From positions 481,501-545,500 of the forward strand of contig NZ_CP126107.1 of the NCBI RefSeq assembly GCF_030123365.1: 64,000 nucleotides of DNA, in the 5' to 3' direction. The position numbers were made by a program, and so were the translations under genes. Shown in pieces: positions 1 to 6,736 of the stretch (position 1 is its first letter; each line of letters begins with the position of its first letter). The DNA comes from Neobacillus sp. SuZ13 (lineage in GTDB: Bacteria > Bacillota > Bacilli > Bacillales > Cytobacillaceae). The notes under the pieces were generated by a model that saw nothing but the letters and a program-made list of their open reading frames with translations, searched no databases and was not told where the DNA came from.

Positions 1-458
1 AAGGTTTCAGATTGGTTTGTGTAGTAATTGGCGCGAAGGATTTTAAGAGAATCCTCAGAAGCCGTCAAGTTTGACTCTTGTTGTAAAGCCGTTTGTCTCT
101 CTACCGTTCTCGTATTCCATTGCTTTTCTGTGATCAGTGTGTCTTTTACCTTAATTCCAAATGTTTTTAACATGGCAATCTCAGTTGGTGTAACAACCGC
201 ATCCATTTCAAAAATTCCATTGTTTTCACTGGCCCGGTGTGTAAGGTCAATGCCTAACTCTAAAAGTTTATCCTTTGCATTCTGATTAGGTACCTCTAGT
301 TGAACGATTGAGAAGGATTCTGCCTTTGGCAGCGGTAGATCGGGCTGCCCAGCTGCGCTGGCGGATGTACTAAAATCTGGATTGAATACCGAAAAGCCTA
401 ATCCAGTCATAGCAGTCATGACCATCAAATTCTTTTTCCATTTTTGTCTCTTTTTCAC
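1..458 (-). CDS. Secreted zinc carboxypeptidase (M14-type), N-terminal part only
   Basis: Partial gene that leaves the window at base 1; about 152 N-terminal codons are present. I read a GTG start (complement 458-456) with an AGGAGG ribosome binding site at 471-476. The product begins with a Lys/Arg-rich stretch, a hydrophobic core and a likely cleavage after TSASA, so it is exported. The following propeptide-like region (VPNQNAKDKLLELGIDL, then a second GIKVKD segment) and the LRANYYTNQSET stretch resemble the N-termini of Bacillus M14-type zinc carboxypeptidases, but the catalytic zinc-binding HxxE region is outside the window. The family call is therefore recognition of the pro-region only. 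An exact Spo0A-box heptamer lies about 80 bases upstream of the start. Confidence 0.6.
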   Translation of the reverse strand, partial: MKKRQKWKKNLMVMTAMTGLGFSVFNPDFSTSASAAGQPDLPLPKAESFSIVQLEVPNQNAKDKLLELGIDLTHRASENNGIFEMDAVVTPTEIAMLKTFGIKVKDTLITEKQWNTRTVERQTALQQESNLTASEDSLKILRANYYTNQSET

Positions 459-1020
459 GAAATTACTGCACCTCCTGATTTATCACTAAATTTTGATGAT
501 ACAAGCCAATATTAAATATAATTTTGAGAATACCTTGTCGAAATTACCGAACGGTACTCATAATTCGTCCTACAAAAATTTCGGTGTTCGAAGAATTGAA
601 TATTATTTTAGAAAATTGATTATTTAGGAAATATTATCCAGTACAAAAGTTTTAGGTATATCTAGGAAACTGTCGAATTAGGGAATAAATGCTTCGAAGT
701 GCGCTATTTTATAATATTGTTATGACAAAATCCAACTTGATTTGTGTCTCATTCCCTGTAGCTTTCTGTCGAATCCTACAAGTTTATGAAGATTCTTTTT
801 TTAGCAATTTGCACCACATTTTGCTGATTGCCCGGCTTTAAAACTTTTAAAAAAACTATATTGAACTTTATAAAGAACGATCTTTCTGTAAAATAGGAGT
901 TTTCCCATTATGGTTTGGGAGGATACGGTAAAAATCGCAATATTGATTGTTTAACTATCCAATGCCTAACCTAGATATTTTATATAGAAGGGGGAAATTG
1001 CTGTTGCAGCACTTCCCGTG
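459..1020. other. Non-coding stretch with Spo0A-box heptamers; no gene seen
   Basis: This AT-rich stretch has no credible reading frame on either strand. The exact heptamer TGTCGAA, the Spo0A box (reverse complement TTCGACA), occurs at 536-542, 671-677 and 767-773, all in the same orientation. A fourth copy is at 1478-1484 beyond the tandem repeat. By chance about 0.1 exact copies would be expected on both strands in 1.1 kb. The first copy lies where a promoter of the carboxypeptidase gene would be. Nothing else recognisable (riboswitch, tRNA, terminator) is seen here. Confidence 0.5.
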
Positions 1021-1433
1021 GAGGTAATATTATGCTCACAGCGGTAAATGAAGGGGGCGTCCATTGCCCCTGGAGGTAAAATTATGCTCCCAACGGTAAA
1101 TGAAGGGGTCTTCCATTGCCCGTGAAGGTAAAATTATGCTCCCAACGGTAAATGAAGGGGTCTTTCATTGCCCATGGAGGTAAAATTATGCTCACAGCGG
1201 TAAATGAAGGGGGCGTCCATTGCCCCTGGAGGTAAAATTATGCTCCCAACGGTAAATGAAGGGGTCTTCCATTGCCCGTGAAGGTAAAATTATGCTCCCA
1301 ACGGTAAATGAAGGGGTCTTCCATTGCCCGTGAAGGTAAAATTATACACTCAACGGTAAATGAAGGGGTCTTCCATTGCCCATGAAGGTAAAATAAAGCT
1401 CCCAACGGTAAATGAAGGGTCTTACATTTCTCC
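1021..1433 (+). repeat. Eight-unit 52-bp tandem repeat, each unit with an SD-ATG micro-ORF
   Basis: The core GGTAAAATTATG recurs with exact 52-base spacing: GGTA starts at 1023, 1075, 1127, 1179, 1231, 1283, 1335 and 1387. Units 1-3 and 4-6 are almost the same 156-base block, so there is a higher-order duplication. Most units read GGAGG or GAAGG, then TAAAATT, then ATG and an open frame of 13-15 codons (MLPTVNEGVFHCP or MLTAVNEGGVHCPWR), closed by TGA or by the TAA inside the next unit's GGTAA. 52 is not a multiple of three, so the units do not form one long frame. There are no unique spacers, so it is not a CRISPR array. Units 7 and 8 are degenerate and have lost the ATG. Confidence 0.85.
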
Positions 1434-1565
1434 CAGGCAATTGATGCACTCTTTTATAAAAGGATATAAATACTACTTGTCGAATAAACATAATTGTAAA
1501 GAATTGGTTTGGAGTTGGTTGAAGGGGAGCAATTAGAAAAATAGATGCGAAAAGGGGTGGGATGA

Positions 1566-2639
1566 TTGACAAAACGTATCGTAAAACAGAATGAATTAAA
1601 TTTTTTAAAGAGGGAACTTAAGTACTTAGAAGATTCGGAGATTCTGCCAGAAGGTAAGGCCCAAGAGATAGAGGCACTTTACGAAGTGCAGAAACTTTCG
1701 TTTACAAAAACACTTTTGTATGTGGGTTCGATTTTAATTGGGGCAGGAGTGCTCAGTTTTATCGCGAGCAATTGGGATGAGATTGGAAAAACCGTGAAAT
1801 TCCTTCTAATTATCGCCTTGTTTATTGCCTGTAATCTTGCGGGCTATAAAATGGAGAAGAACTTTCCTAAGACATCGAAGAGTCTTTATTATTTAGGCTG
1901 TCTTGTATTTGGGGCGGGGATTTTTCTTGTCGAGCAAATGTTTCATCTCGGAACCAATTCTCAAAATGCCTTTTTATGGTGGTCGCTTGGCATTTTGTCC
2001 TTGGCTTGGGTTTTACGGGAAAAATGGATTTTACTAGCATCTTCCCTTTTTGTCCTCAAGTATATGCTTGATGGCCAATACCTCCTAGGTGTAGACATCC
2101 CTTTTTGGACGCTGCTATGGATTGCAGCGATATATATTCTTAATGAAAAAATAGGTTTTTCAAAGTTGACTGGTTTTGTCACTGGCTTGCTGTCGCTGGC
2201 ATTCATCGGGACAATCATTAGCTATTGTATCAATGGCTATAATTTTGATGATCTTGCTTATGTATACGGTCTAACCTATTTGATTATCGGTGTCGCACTG
2301 GTTCTTTCGAAAGGGAAAATTAAAGACGTTTACGTTGTATTAGGCTACCTCGTTCATGGAGCGGCAGCACTTTTATTATCTTTTGAAGACAGCTGGCCGC
2401 TCGATTGGCTGTATATTCCTTTTTCCATCCTCTACCTGATTTATGTCTTGTATTTAATCAATAGAGGAAGCCTGCTCAGTATCATCATTCTTTGCGTTAT
2501 GATTTTTCGTTTTTACCTTGATTTATCCTTTGAGTTTTTACCAAAATCGTTTGTCTTTATCATTGGAGGATTCCTGTTGCTAGGTTTCGGCTTTTATTTT
2601 GAAAAACAAAGGAAAAAAGGGGTGAGTGTGCATGAATAA
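1566..2639 (+). CDS. DUF2157 domain integral membrane protein
   Basis: 357 residues from a TTG start, with AGGGGTGGG ending just upstream. About 55 mostly charged residues lead into roughly ten hydrophobic segments filling the rest of the protein, ending in a short basic tail (EKQRKKG). The N-terminal helix followed by a SILIGAGVLSFIASNWDEI stretch is typical of DUF2157 membrane proteins, which have no established biochemical role. The stop overlaps the start of the next gene, a GDYXXLXY protein. These two families are often found paired, so they probably act together at the membrane. No catalytic motif is visible. Confidence 0.8.
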   Translation: MTKRIVKQNELNFLKRELKYLEDSEILPEGKAQEIEALYEVQKLSFTKTLLYVGSILIGAGVLSFIASNWDEIGKTVKFLLIIALFIACNLAGYKMEKNFPKTSKSLYYLGCLVFGAGIFLVEQMFHLGTNSQNAFLWWSLGILSLAWVLREKWILLASSLFVLKYMLDGQYLLGVDIPFWTLLWIAAIYILNEKIGFSKLTGFVTGLLSLAFIGTIISYCINGYNFDDLAYVYGLTYLIIGVALVLSKGKIKDVYVVLGYLVHGAAALLLSFEDSWPLDWLYIPFSILYLIYVLYLINRGSLLSIIILCVMIFRFYLDLSFEFLPKSFVFIIGGFLLLGFGFYFEKQRKKGVSVHE

Positions 2640-3162
2640 GCGTGCAAAGCAGTTAGTTTTGGCTTGTTGCGTGCCAGTGCTCATTCTTTTAGGTATGTGC
2701 GTCAAGCCCCTTTATACCTTGCTTACGGGGGAAGAAATGATTCTTCAAACGAAACCACTGGATCCATCTGATGTATTTAGAGGCGACTATGTGACACTAA
2801 AGTATGAAGCGGAAGAAGTCCCGAAAAAATTGGTGGAACAATCAGTGGTCACAAGATTACAAGACCGGGGCGGAGAGTTTGAAGTGTACGTTCTAATGGA
2901 GAAAAAGAATGGGGTCCACACACCTATTAAAGTCACCCTTACGAAACCGGATAAGGGAGAATTCCTCAACGGGACGATCAGCTATATCGATAAAGACAAC
3001 CAAGGCCAAGAAATCGCCTTTATTAGCTACAACTTGGATAACTATTACCTTGAGGACAACACAGGAACAGAATGGGAAAAAGCCTCAGCAAAAGGAGAAA
3101 TACTAGCAAAACTAAAAGTAAACAACGGCTACGCCATCCTGACCGATATATTCACGAAGTAA
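2632..3162 (+). CDS. GDYXXLXY domain protein, membrane-anchored
   Basis: 176 residues. I choose ATG 2632 because GGGGTGA sits about seven bases upstream; a GTG two codons earlier is in frame but inside that ribosome binding site. The start lies within the end of the DUF2157 gene (ATG 2632, stop TAA 2637-2639), giving translational coupling. One N-terminal membrane segment (about residues 7-27) is followed by an extracytoplasmic domain with the diagnostic FRGDYVTLKYEAEEVP and a C-terminal AKLKVNNGYAILTDIF. The family has no known reaction. The pairing with the upstream DUF2157 gene supports a joint envelope role. Confidence 0.8.
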   Translation: MNKRAKQLVLACCVPVLILLGMCVKPLYTLLTGEEMILQTKPLDPSDVFRGDYVTLKYEAEEVPKKLVEQSVVTRLQDRGGEFEVYVLMEKKNGVHTPIKVTLTKPDKGEFLNGTISYIDKDNQGQEIAFISYNLDNYYLEDNTGTEWEKASAKGEILAKLKVNNGYAILTDIFTK

Positions 3163-3205
3163 AAGAAAGTGTTAAAAATGAGTTTTAAAAGTGGATGTTA
3201 AAAGT

Positions 3206-3285
3206 GGTGTCAGGCACCGTTTGTGGACGAAATCCTTTGTTTTGTCTGCGTGGAGAGGACAGTGGTTCCCCTTGGTGCCTGACAC
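3206..3285. repeat. Dispersed GGTGTCAGGCACC element, inverted-repeat copy
   Basis: GGTGTCAGGCACC at 3206-3218 is matched by GGTGCCTGACAC at 3274-3285, followed by TTTTTTATT. The arms could fold into a long hairpin ending the DUF2157/GDYXXLXY operon. It also lies immediately upstream of the bioY promoter, whose best -35 (CTGACA, 3279-3284) is made of repeat sequence. This is one of eight copies in the window. Confidence 0.7.
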
Positions 3286-3291
3286 TTTTTT

Positions 3292-3324
3292 ATTGTTAAC
3301 TATAATTATATTTTAGTTGACAAT
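3292..3324 (+). promoter_or_regulatory. BirA operator overlapping the bioY promoter
   Basis: TTGTTAAC at 3293-3300 and GTTGACAA at 3316-3323 form a near-perfect dyad separated by 15 bases, the architecture of the Bacillus BirA (biotin repressor) site. The spacer holds a TATAAT at 3301-3306, so bound BirA-biotinyl-AMP would cover the -10 hexamer. The bioY start codon follows about 50 bases downstream. Confidence 0.85.
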
Positions 3325-3376
3325 TGGGCGACCTACCCTTTATTTTAAGATTATAACTATTAATCGGGGTGGGAGT

Positions 3377-3973
3377 ATGAATCGTAAATTAAGAGCGTTG
3401 GATTTAACATTAGTGGGAATGTTTGTGGCCCTTATGGCAATAGGGGCTAACATCACCTCTTTAGTACCATTTATGGTGGTGGGCGGAGTTCCAATTACGC
3501 TTCAAACTTTTTTTGCTATTTTAGCAGGGGCAATTTTGGGGAGCCGCTTGGGGTCAATTGCCATGGTTGTTTATATGTTAGTAGGACTTGTAGGCGTTCC
3601 TGTTTTCTCTAGATTTGGAGCAGGACCTTCAACCATTTTCAGTCCTACCTTCGGCTTTATATTATCGTTTATTTTCACAGCGTTTATTATTGGAAAAATC
3701 GTTGAAAAGAAGAAAACCGTGCCAGCCTTTATCATTGCGTCCCTAATCGGAATGGCTGTGAACTACTTCTTTGGTACAAATTGGATGTACTTTGCCTACA
3801 AGATATGGGCTGCTGCACCGGAAGGTTTTACTTACAAAATGGCCTGGCTATGGATGGTAGTGCCATTGCCAAAGGACATCATCTTAGCAGTCTTAGCGGG
3901 AATCATGGCTCACAGACTCGAAAAATCAGTCCTATCCAAAGGGCAATTTAAACATTTAAAGCGTGTTTCTTAA
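3377..3973 (+). CDS. bioY: Biotin transporter BioY (ECF S component)
   Basis: 198 residues from ATG 3377, preceded by GGGGTGGGAG; an upstream in-frame ATG at 3317 lies in the operator and is rejected. The protein is almost wholly hydrophobic with about six membrane segments and the BioY features VGGVPITLQTF near the N-terminus, GSRLGSIAMVVYMLVGLVG, and the central FSPTFGFI segment. It is the biotin-binding subunit of an energy-coupling-factor importer whose ATPases and T subunit are encoded elsewhere. The gene is monocistronic, between a BirA operator and a strong hairpin terminator, so it should be switched on by biotin shortage. Confidence 0.93.
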   Translation: MNRKLRALDLTLVGMFVALMAIGANITSLVPFMVVGGVPITLQTFFAILAGAILGSRLGSIAMVVYMLVGLVGVPVFSRFGAGPSTIFSPTFGFILSFIFTAFIIGKIVEKKKTVPAFIIASLIGMAVNYFFGTNWMYFAYKIWAAAPEGFTYKMAWLWMVVPLPKDIILAVLAGIMAHRLEKSVLSKGQFKHLKRVS

Positions 3974-3988
3974 GATAAATTGGACCAA

Positions 3989-4017
3989 ACAAAATGTCCG
4001 CCTAAGGCGGACGTTTG
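3989..4017. terminator. Terminator after bioY
   Basis: GTCCGCCT (3996-4003) and AGGCGGAC (4005-4012) form a perfect stem, extendable through flanking ACAAA/TTTGT and followed by a T-rich run. It lies 16 bases after the bioY stop and may also serve the convergent gene. Confidence 0.8.
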
Positions 4018-4026
4018 TCTTTTGTT

Positions 4027-4039
4027 GGTGCCTGACACC
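4027..4039. repeat. Dispersed GGTGCCTGACACC element, single copy
   Basis: Exact 13-base copy of the dispersed palindromic element, just downstream of the bioY terminator and 26 bases beyond the end of the convergent GGDEF gene. Confidence 0.7.
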
Positions 4040-4064
4040 ACTAACGACACCATTAATGCTACCA

Positions 4065-5312
4065 TTATTTCAATTCCACTGATAAGAGGGCATTTTCGTA
4101 GGATACTTTGTTTCGTCCAAGTTGTTTGGATTGTAACAGGAGTTGGTCCGCTTGTATGTATGCCTTTTCCATGGAGATTTGATCATTTGCTGTATAGAAA
4201 TACAGTCCAAATGATGCTGTGTAAGAAATAGACAAATTCTCCCCATTAAATTCTACATCTACATAATTGTTTTTGACCCCGTTTAGCATCCTATGAACAA
4301 GTTCCAAAGTAACCTCGAAATTTCTTTTTCTAAGACAAAGAGTGAATTCCTCACCACCGCTTCGGAACAAATAATCATTTTCACTGAGATAGCTCTTTAA
4401 TGTCCTGGCGAAGTGCTGAATCACTTTATCACCAACCGCGTGATTGTAATTATCATTAATACGTTTAAATTTATCGATGTCAGCAACGACAATCCCAATT
4501 CTTTCCCCGGTTCGATTTAACTCGGCCATTTTTTTATCCATAAAGGTTCGATTGAAAACTCCAGTTAAAAAGTCTGTATAGGCCATCTGCTCGAACTTGT
4601 CACGTTCCAGTTTGTGTTGAATACTTTGTGATTTGGAATGGTAGGAACGGCTTACAATGTAATTCAGAATAAAAAGGCTAATCAACATCTCCCATTTATC
4701 CTCTTTTAAAAAGAGAAATAAAAGTCCATTTGTAAAGGCCACTGTACCATAATCAAGCCAACTTCTGCTTTTTAAAACAAATTTGATACCCTCTTTTATG
4801 GTTTTAAAATCTCCAAGAATATATAAGGCAACTACCAAGGAGATGCTTGAAAGAATCAAAGAAATACTTACTATAATCAACATTAAAATCCAAAAGCCAA
4901 AAGGGAAGCCATTAAAGCTCGTCTGTAAGTGGAGAAACAAAAAATAAGCTATTGAGTTAGTAATTACGAATGAGCCAATATTATATAAGGTATCTAAAAA
5001 TTCATTTGGATCAGCAGTTTTGGTCCACTTTTTATAAAAATATACTGTAAAACGATAAATAAATTCAAATACGAATAAGCCTACCGGCCCAGCAAATAGT
5101 GCAAAGGAAGAATCGTAACTAATTCCATGTTCCCAACTCGTGCTGCCACTTTTAGATAAGACTCGAAGGTGATAATACAGACTAGAGAATAACCAAAATA
5201 ATGCTAATGCTTTAAAAAAATCAGTTTGATTAATTAAAATACGGTCTGAACTAAAAGCTATGCCAAGGGCAATAAGAAATAGTGAAATATCATATAGTCT
5301 AGCTTTTAGCAT
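4065..5312 (-). CDS. Membrane diguanylate cyclase (GGDEF domain)
   Basis: 415 residues from ATG at complement 5312-5310. Residues 1-220 contain about six to seven hydrophobic segments and look like a membrane sensor; residues 240-405 are a GGDEF domain with TDFLTGVFNR (247-256), VADIDKFKRINDNYNH and the active-site GGEEF at 319-323. It should make cyclic di-GMP from two GTP at the cytoplasmic face. The five-residue-upstream RxxD product-inhibition site is absent (SEND in that region), so it would not be feedback inhibited in the usual way. The sensor part is not a family I can name. It stands alone, converging on bioY. Confidence 0.88.
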   Translation of the reverse strand: MLKARLYDISLFLIALGIAFSSDRILINQTDFFKALALFWLFSSLYYHLRVLSKSGSTSWEHGISYDSSFALFAGPVGLFVFEFIYRFTVYFYKKWTKTADPNEFLDTLYNIGSFVITNSIAYFLFLHLQTSFNGFPFGFWILMLIIVSISLILSSISLVVALYILGDFKTIKEGIKFVLKSRSWLDYGTVAFTNGLLFLFLKEDKWEMLISLFILNYIVSRSYHSKSQSIQHKLERDKFEQMAYTDFLTGVFNRTFMDKKMAELNRTGERIGIVVADIDKFKRINDNYNHAVGDKVIQHFARTLKSYLSENDYLFRSGGEEFTLCLRKRNFEVTLELVHRMLNGVKNNYVDVEFNGENLSISYTASFGLYFYTANDQISMEKAYIQADQLLLQSKQLGRNKVSYENALLSVELK

Positions 5313-5463
5313 AAAAGTTCAGCTCGCTTTCCGAATGCCTAGCCATTCGTTTTTAGTTGCATAATACTATATTTAATAATATCTCCACATTACCAACCGC
5401 TTTAACATCATTTCTTAAATTACAATCAAATTAAGAAAATTAAGTTTAAAGAAGCCTGCCTTA

Positions 5464-5507
5464 AAAATGGTGCCTGACACCAGCTGAAATACGCAGGGCA
5501 CCATTTT
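5464..5507. repeat. Dispersed GGTGCCTGACACC element with flanking inverted repeat
   Basis: GGTGCCTGACACC at 5469-5481; AAAATGGTGCC (5464-5474) pairs with GGCACCATTTT (5497-5507), so this copy can form an 11-bp hairpin with a 22-base loop. It lies in the 429-base region between two genes that point away from each other. Confidence 0.65.
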
Positions 5508-5545
5508 GGATTTTACCCATGGTTTTATATTCAAAGTGGAAAAAC

Positions 5546-5563
5546 TAATCAAACGTTTGATTA
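5546..5563. promoter_or_regulatory. Perfect 18-bp palindrome, LacI-type operator candidate
   Basis: TAATCAAACGTTTGATTA is a perfect palindrome with a central CG, the layout of LacI/GalR-family operators. It fits the cre consensus poorly because the outer TG/CA pairs are missing. It lies about 98 bases upstream of the -35 of the phosphofructokinase-like gene. The regulator is unknown. Confidence 0.45.
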
Positions 5564-5660
5564 AATTGTGTTAGATGTCGTAAAAGTAAAAATAGTCTTG
5601 AAATAAAAAATAGTTATATATTTGGTCTGTGAACGATTACACATAGAATGGGCAAAATAA

Positions 5661-5689
5661 TTACTTAATTGTCTGCTTTTACCTATAAT
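5661..5689 (+). promoter_or_regulatory. Candidate SigA promoter for the phosphofructokinase-like gene
   Basis: TTACTT (5661-5666), 17 bases, TATAAT (5684-5689). The -10 is perfect, the -35 is weak. The start codon at 5742 gives a leader of about 45 bases. Confidence 0.5.
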
Positions 5690-5741
5690 GTTAGAAAACA
5701 GTATTACTTGTTTACATCAGAAGAGGAGGCTTGACAGCAGC

Positions 5742-6617
5742 ATGAATGAGAAAAATGTTGGAATAGTGAAAGTAGGGACTATTCCACAAGTTGTTAGTAC
5801 GGTAATCGATCAATTGGTCTATAGCCTGCAAAAGAAAGGCAATTATCATGTTACGGGAATTCAAACAAATATATTAGTTGACAACCAGTTAGAATATCTT
5901 TTCTTTAAAGAGCCAGAGAGCGGAAAAAGGCTATGCTCCTTTTCCAATGCTAGTTGGTTACAACAGCATGACAACATGGTAAAGAATTTTGATATCCTTT
6001 ATATTTTTTATAACGAGGAAGAAGAAATAGACCTTACTAATCTTAAAAAGGATGATGGATGCCAGATTTTATTCATTCCTATTAATATATTTAGTGAACA
6101 GAACTCGGATATCTATCATCTTGGGTTTGATAGTGCAGTAAATGAAGTTGTAAATAATATCCTAAAAGTTAAAGATACGGCTGGTTCCCTGCTATTCTCA
6201 AATAAAAGGTTATTCTTGATTAATATTCCTGGAAAGAAGGCAGGAGTTTTCCTAAAAACTGCTGCGGCAGCTCTTCAATGTGAAATAATTGAAGAGGTCT
6301 CAAATGCGGAAATAGAACGGGTAACTGATAAGCTTACACAAAGATATCAAGAAGGAAGCAACTATGCTCTTATTTTATTTAATGAAACGATTGCCGAAGT
6401 TGCCATTAAGGAGCAAATTTCGGCTGCTTTAGATTTGGATTTTCGTTCCGTCGTGATTGATGAAGCTCAATGTATTGGAGGATATCCAACAGTAAGTGAC
6501 CGGGTCTATGCGAACGAATTAGCAGAGAAAATGGTTCAATGGGCAGGAGAAGGTCATTCATTCGAGATAGTGCGACTTGAAAGATCTAACCAGATCAGAA
6601 TAAATTCGTTTGAATGA
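5742..6617 (+). CDS. Phosphofructokinase-fold protein lacking catalytic residues (pseudoenzyme)
   Basis: 291 residues from ATG 5742 (AGAGGAGG at 5722-5729); the upstream ATG 5688 overlaps the -10 and is rejected. The middle and C-terminus align with bacterial 6-phosphofructokinase: residues 112-132 match, without gaps, the segment around TIDND and GFDTALN (here LGFDSAVNEVV, then KVKDTAGS), and IGGYPTVSDRVYANELAEKM matches the RGGSPTAFDR region. The key residues are gone: the TIDND motif reads NIFSE (115-119), with the base Asp replaced by F117; the GGDGS nucleotide loop reads as an acidic NEEEE stretch; MGRHAG reads IPGKKAG. It is unlikely to phosphorylate fructose-6-phosphate. A sensory or regulatory role is inference. 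It stands alone between a GGDEF gene and iron uptake. Confidence 0.72.
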   Translation: MNEKNVGIVKVGTIPQVVSTVIDQLVYSLQKKGNYHVTGIQTNILVDNQLEYLFFKEPESGKRLCSFSNASWLQQHDNMVKNFDILYIFYNEEEEIDLTNLKKDDGCQILFIPINIFSEQNSDIYHLGFDSAVNEVVNNILKVKDTAGSLLFSNKRLFLINIPGKKAGVFLKTAAAALQCEIIEEVSNAEIERVTDKLTQRYQEGSNYALILFNETIAEVAIKEQISAALDLDFRSVVIDEAQCIGGYPTVSDRVYANELAEKMVQWAGEGHSFEIVRLERSNQIRINSFE

Positions 6618-6689
6618 TAGAAGAACTTATACCTAATTCCATTAATGGTTGTAATAATTTCTAAAAAAGTAATTGATAGATCAAAAAAT

Positions 6690-6722
6690 AAAAGGTGTCA
6701 TCCCACAGGGATGACACCTTTT
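6690..6722. terminator. Bidirectional terminator
   Basis: A perfect 15-bp stem (6690-6704 with 6708-6722) and a three-base loop, with A runs on one side and T runs on the other, between two convergent genes. It can end both the phosphofructokinase-like gene and the siderophore-binding lipoprotein gene. Confidence 0.88.
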
Positions 6723-6736
6723 AGGTATTTTGACCA

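Noticed and set aside
1021..1433. Possible CRISPR array
   Set aside because: The 52-bp units are directly adjacent with no unique spacers, and there are no cas genes nearby.
1342..1572. 76-codon minus-strand frame across the tandem repeat end
   Set aside because: It is a by-product of reading the repeat backwards, has no ribosome binding site and extends into the DUF2157 start region.
3317..3376. Longer bioY start
   Set aside because: The extra 20 codons start in the BirA operator and have no ribosome binding site; ATG 3377 has a good one.
3980..4231. 83-codon frame after bioY
   Set aside because: It reads through the bioY terminator and dispersed repeat and lies antisense to the GGDEF gene end.
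5688..5741. Upstream ATG for the phosphofructokinase-like gene
   Set aside because: It overlaps the -10 hexamer, so it would not be within the transcript.
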